Below, piece after piece: positions 32,333 to 33,363 of a stretch of 33,363 bases of DNA; position 1 is the first letter of the stretch; each line of letters starts with the position of its first letter. The stretch is from Herbaspirillum sp. ASV7 (GTDB lineage Bacteria > Pseudomonadota > Gammaproteobacteria > Burkholderiales > Burkholderiaceae_D): assembly GCF_016429215.1 (NCBI RefSeq), contig NZ_JAELUH010000062.1, positions 1 to 33,363 of the forward strand, in the 5' to 3' direction. Position numbers and translations under genes: made by a program. Under the pieces are notes generated by a model. The model was not told the origin of the DNA, did not search any database, and was given only the letters and a program-made list of their open reading frames with translations.

Positions 32333-32722
32333 CTACTTGGCATATTTCCAGAAACGTCCCTTACCCTCAGCGATCCAGGTCATCGCTTCGTCGATGCGTT
32401 TTTTACGCGTCACCTCCGTCTTGGCATCGGAAATCCAGACGTTGTATTCCTTTTGAAAGGATGCCGATTTGCTCTCGAAAATCTGTTTTACCTCGGGATT
32501 GACCTGAAGACGTTCAGCGAAGGCCTCAGGTATGTCGACCACTTTGGGGGTCTTGGATTCTCAGGCTGGGAGCTTGATGCCTTGTTCATTGAGCGCAATG
32601 GATTCCTTGATCCAGAATTTGAGATCGCGGTCTGACGGCAGATCAGCTATGTCTGTCAGATGCCCCATGAAACGCTTCGCTGCGGGAACACCTGCGTTGG
32701 CTTTAAGGCGCGCATCGCTCAT
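32333..32722 (-). pseudogene. YdeI/DUF1801-type protein broken by an in-frame TGA
   Basis: Reading from the ATG at 32722 (AAGGA seven nt upstream), the frame gives MSDARLKANAGVPAAKRFMGHL and then LPSDRDLKFWIKESIALNEQGIKLPA before a TGA at 32561-32563. It continues in the same frame (ESKTPKVVDIPEAFAERL...) to the normal end ...EAMTWIAEGKGRFWKYAK at 32333. The two halves together fit a DUF1801 part plus a YdeI/OmpD-associated C-terminal part, so the stop is a nonsense change or a sequencing error. It lies near the low-quality contig end. Confidence 0.75.
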
Positions 32723-32885
32723 CAGCGCATCCTTATGGAAAGTAAAGGAACAGTGCTTCTTGCGTGCCACTCCAGCTCTGCGGAAAAAGTTAAAAGTGCA
32801 ATGCCGGAAATCAGATTTCGGGCCATCAAATATCTCGGCACAAAGCGGTCAACCGAGATTGCAGATACCGCTGGTAAGGAAGCGC

Positions 32886-33008
32886 ATGCAGAAGAATAAG
32901 AACGTCACGCGCAAGGAAATCATCGAGGAATTCGTCAAGGAAGCAAAGCTTTCGAAGGCGGGTGCCTCAACCTACTATCAACTAATCAAAGCGAAGCACA
33001 ATCAGTAG
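32886..33008 (+). CDS. Small charged protein, 40 aa
   Basis: The ATG at 32886 has AAGGA five nt upstream. The text MQKNKNVTRKEIIEEFVKEAKLSKAGASTYYQLIKAKHNQ is a plausible short helical domain, and a terminator follows 27 bp later. The upstream in-frame extension to 32532 is antisense to the YdeI pseudogene and is not used. Function unknown. Confidence 0.6.
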   Translation: MQKNKNVTRKEIIEEFVKEAKLSKAGASTYYQLIKAKHNQ

Positions 33009-33035
33009 CTTTCATTAAGCTCATCTTCAATAAAA

Positions 33036-33060
33036 AATCCCGACAGGATCGGGATTTTGT
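33036..33060. terminator. Bidirectional terminator between two convergent genes
   Basis: AATCCCGA-CAGGA-TCGGGATT has an 8-bp stem with A-run before and TTGT after, so both strands gain a T-rich tail. It ends the 40-aa gene (+) and the partial minus gene at 33091. Confidence 0.8.
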
Positions 33061-33090
33061 ATCGAAAACCTTGTTCCGGACATTGAAGAA

Positions 33091-33187
33091 TCAGGCCGCA
33101 ATTTTTTGCTCTTCGATTTTAAATGCCCGAATTGATTCGGGAATACGCAACTTTGGATCCAATACCATGAGCTCTGTACCAACTCTC
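33091..33187 (-). CDS. C-terminal fragment of an unknown protein (cut at contig end)
   Basis: On the minus strand the frame reads RVGTELMVLDPKLRIPESIRA then FKIEEQKIAA and a stop at 33091. Only about 31 residues are real, because the sequence turns into adapter at 33188. The fragment has no recognisable domain. It converges on the 40-aa gene with the terminator between them. Confidence 0.45.

Positions 33188-33363
<176 letters not shown>

Noticed and set aside
1-33187. CRISPR arrays, tRNA or rRNA genes, insertion sequences
   Set aside because: I looked for regularly spaced repeats, cloverleaf patterns with TTC-rich arms, and transposase motifs and saw none.

Overview
This window is GC-rich chromosomal DNA from a betaproteobacterium. 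The protein style (many LysR regulators, a TRAP binding protein, MntP, an Aer-type receptor, a MocR/PtsJ regulator) suggests Oxalobacteraceae, most like Herbaspirillum; that is an inference from protein character, not a search result. The real sequence ends near base 33187. From 33188 onward the text is Illumina Nextera adapter followed by a poly-G run, so the right edge is a contig-end artefact.

Layout. 1-1524: 3' end of a D-2-hydroxyacid dehydrogenase and a LysR regulator. 1527-2317: the manganese exporter gene mntP behind a yybP-ykoY (Mn2+) riboswitch and promoter. 2407-5025: a large unknown Ser/Thr/Ala-rich protein and a zinc-type cation diffusion facilitator. 5307-7421: a FapA/DUF342 protein, an inverted pair of perfect DnaA boxes, and a small Cys-pair protein. 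7427-9407: a LysR regulator divergent from a bile acid:sodium symporter-like carrier. 9538-11905: VOC protein, WYL regulator, DUF2325 protein and an exported unknown. 12002-15095 (minus): a degenerate GGDEF protein, a methyltransferase and a MazG-like pyrophosphohydrolase. 15233-18388: lipoprotein, Aer-type chemoreceptor and two very small proteins. 18477-21483: a TRAP binding protein and an SDR dehydrogenase, divergent from a LysR gene.

21600-25240 is the most distinctive block. A PtsJ-like MocR regulator (PLP-dependent) lies between a class I glutamine amidotransferase gene and a yggS (PLP homeostasis) unit. Two identical 16-bp palindromes, TTTGTCCTAGGACAAA, sit at the outer promoters of this block with the same spacing to a -10-like hexamer. 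A degenerate [2Fe-2S] ferredoxin remnant lies just inside the left operator. This looks like a small vitamin B6-linked regulon.

25501-33187: a transketolase, a gene-free stretch with four copies of a small hairpin that has an invariant TATCT/AGATA loop, a cold-shock gene with a long leader, a large sensory HD-GYP phosphodiesterase with an unusual insertion, the ribosome-rescue hydrolase arfB, small unknown genes, and a YdeI/DUF1801-type gene broken by one in-frame TGA. The last ~900 bases are visibly more AT-rich than the rest.
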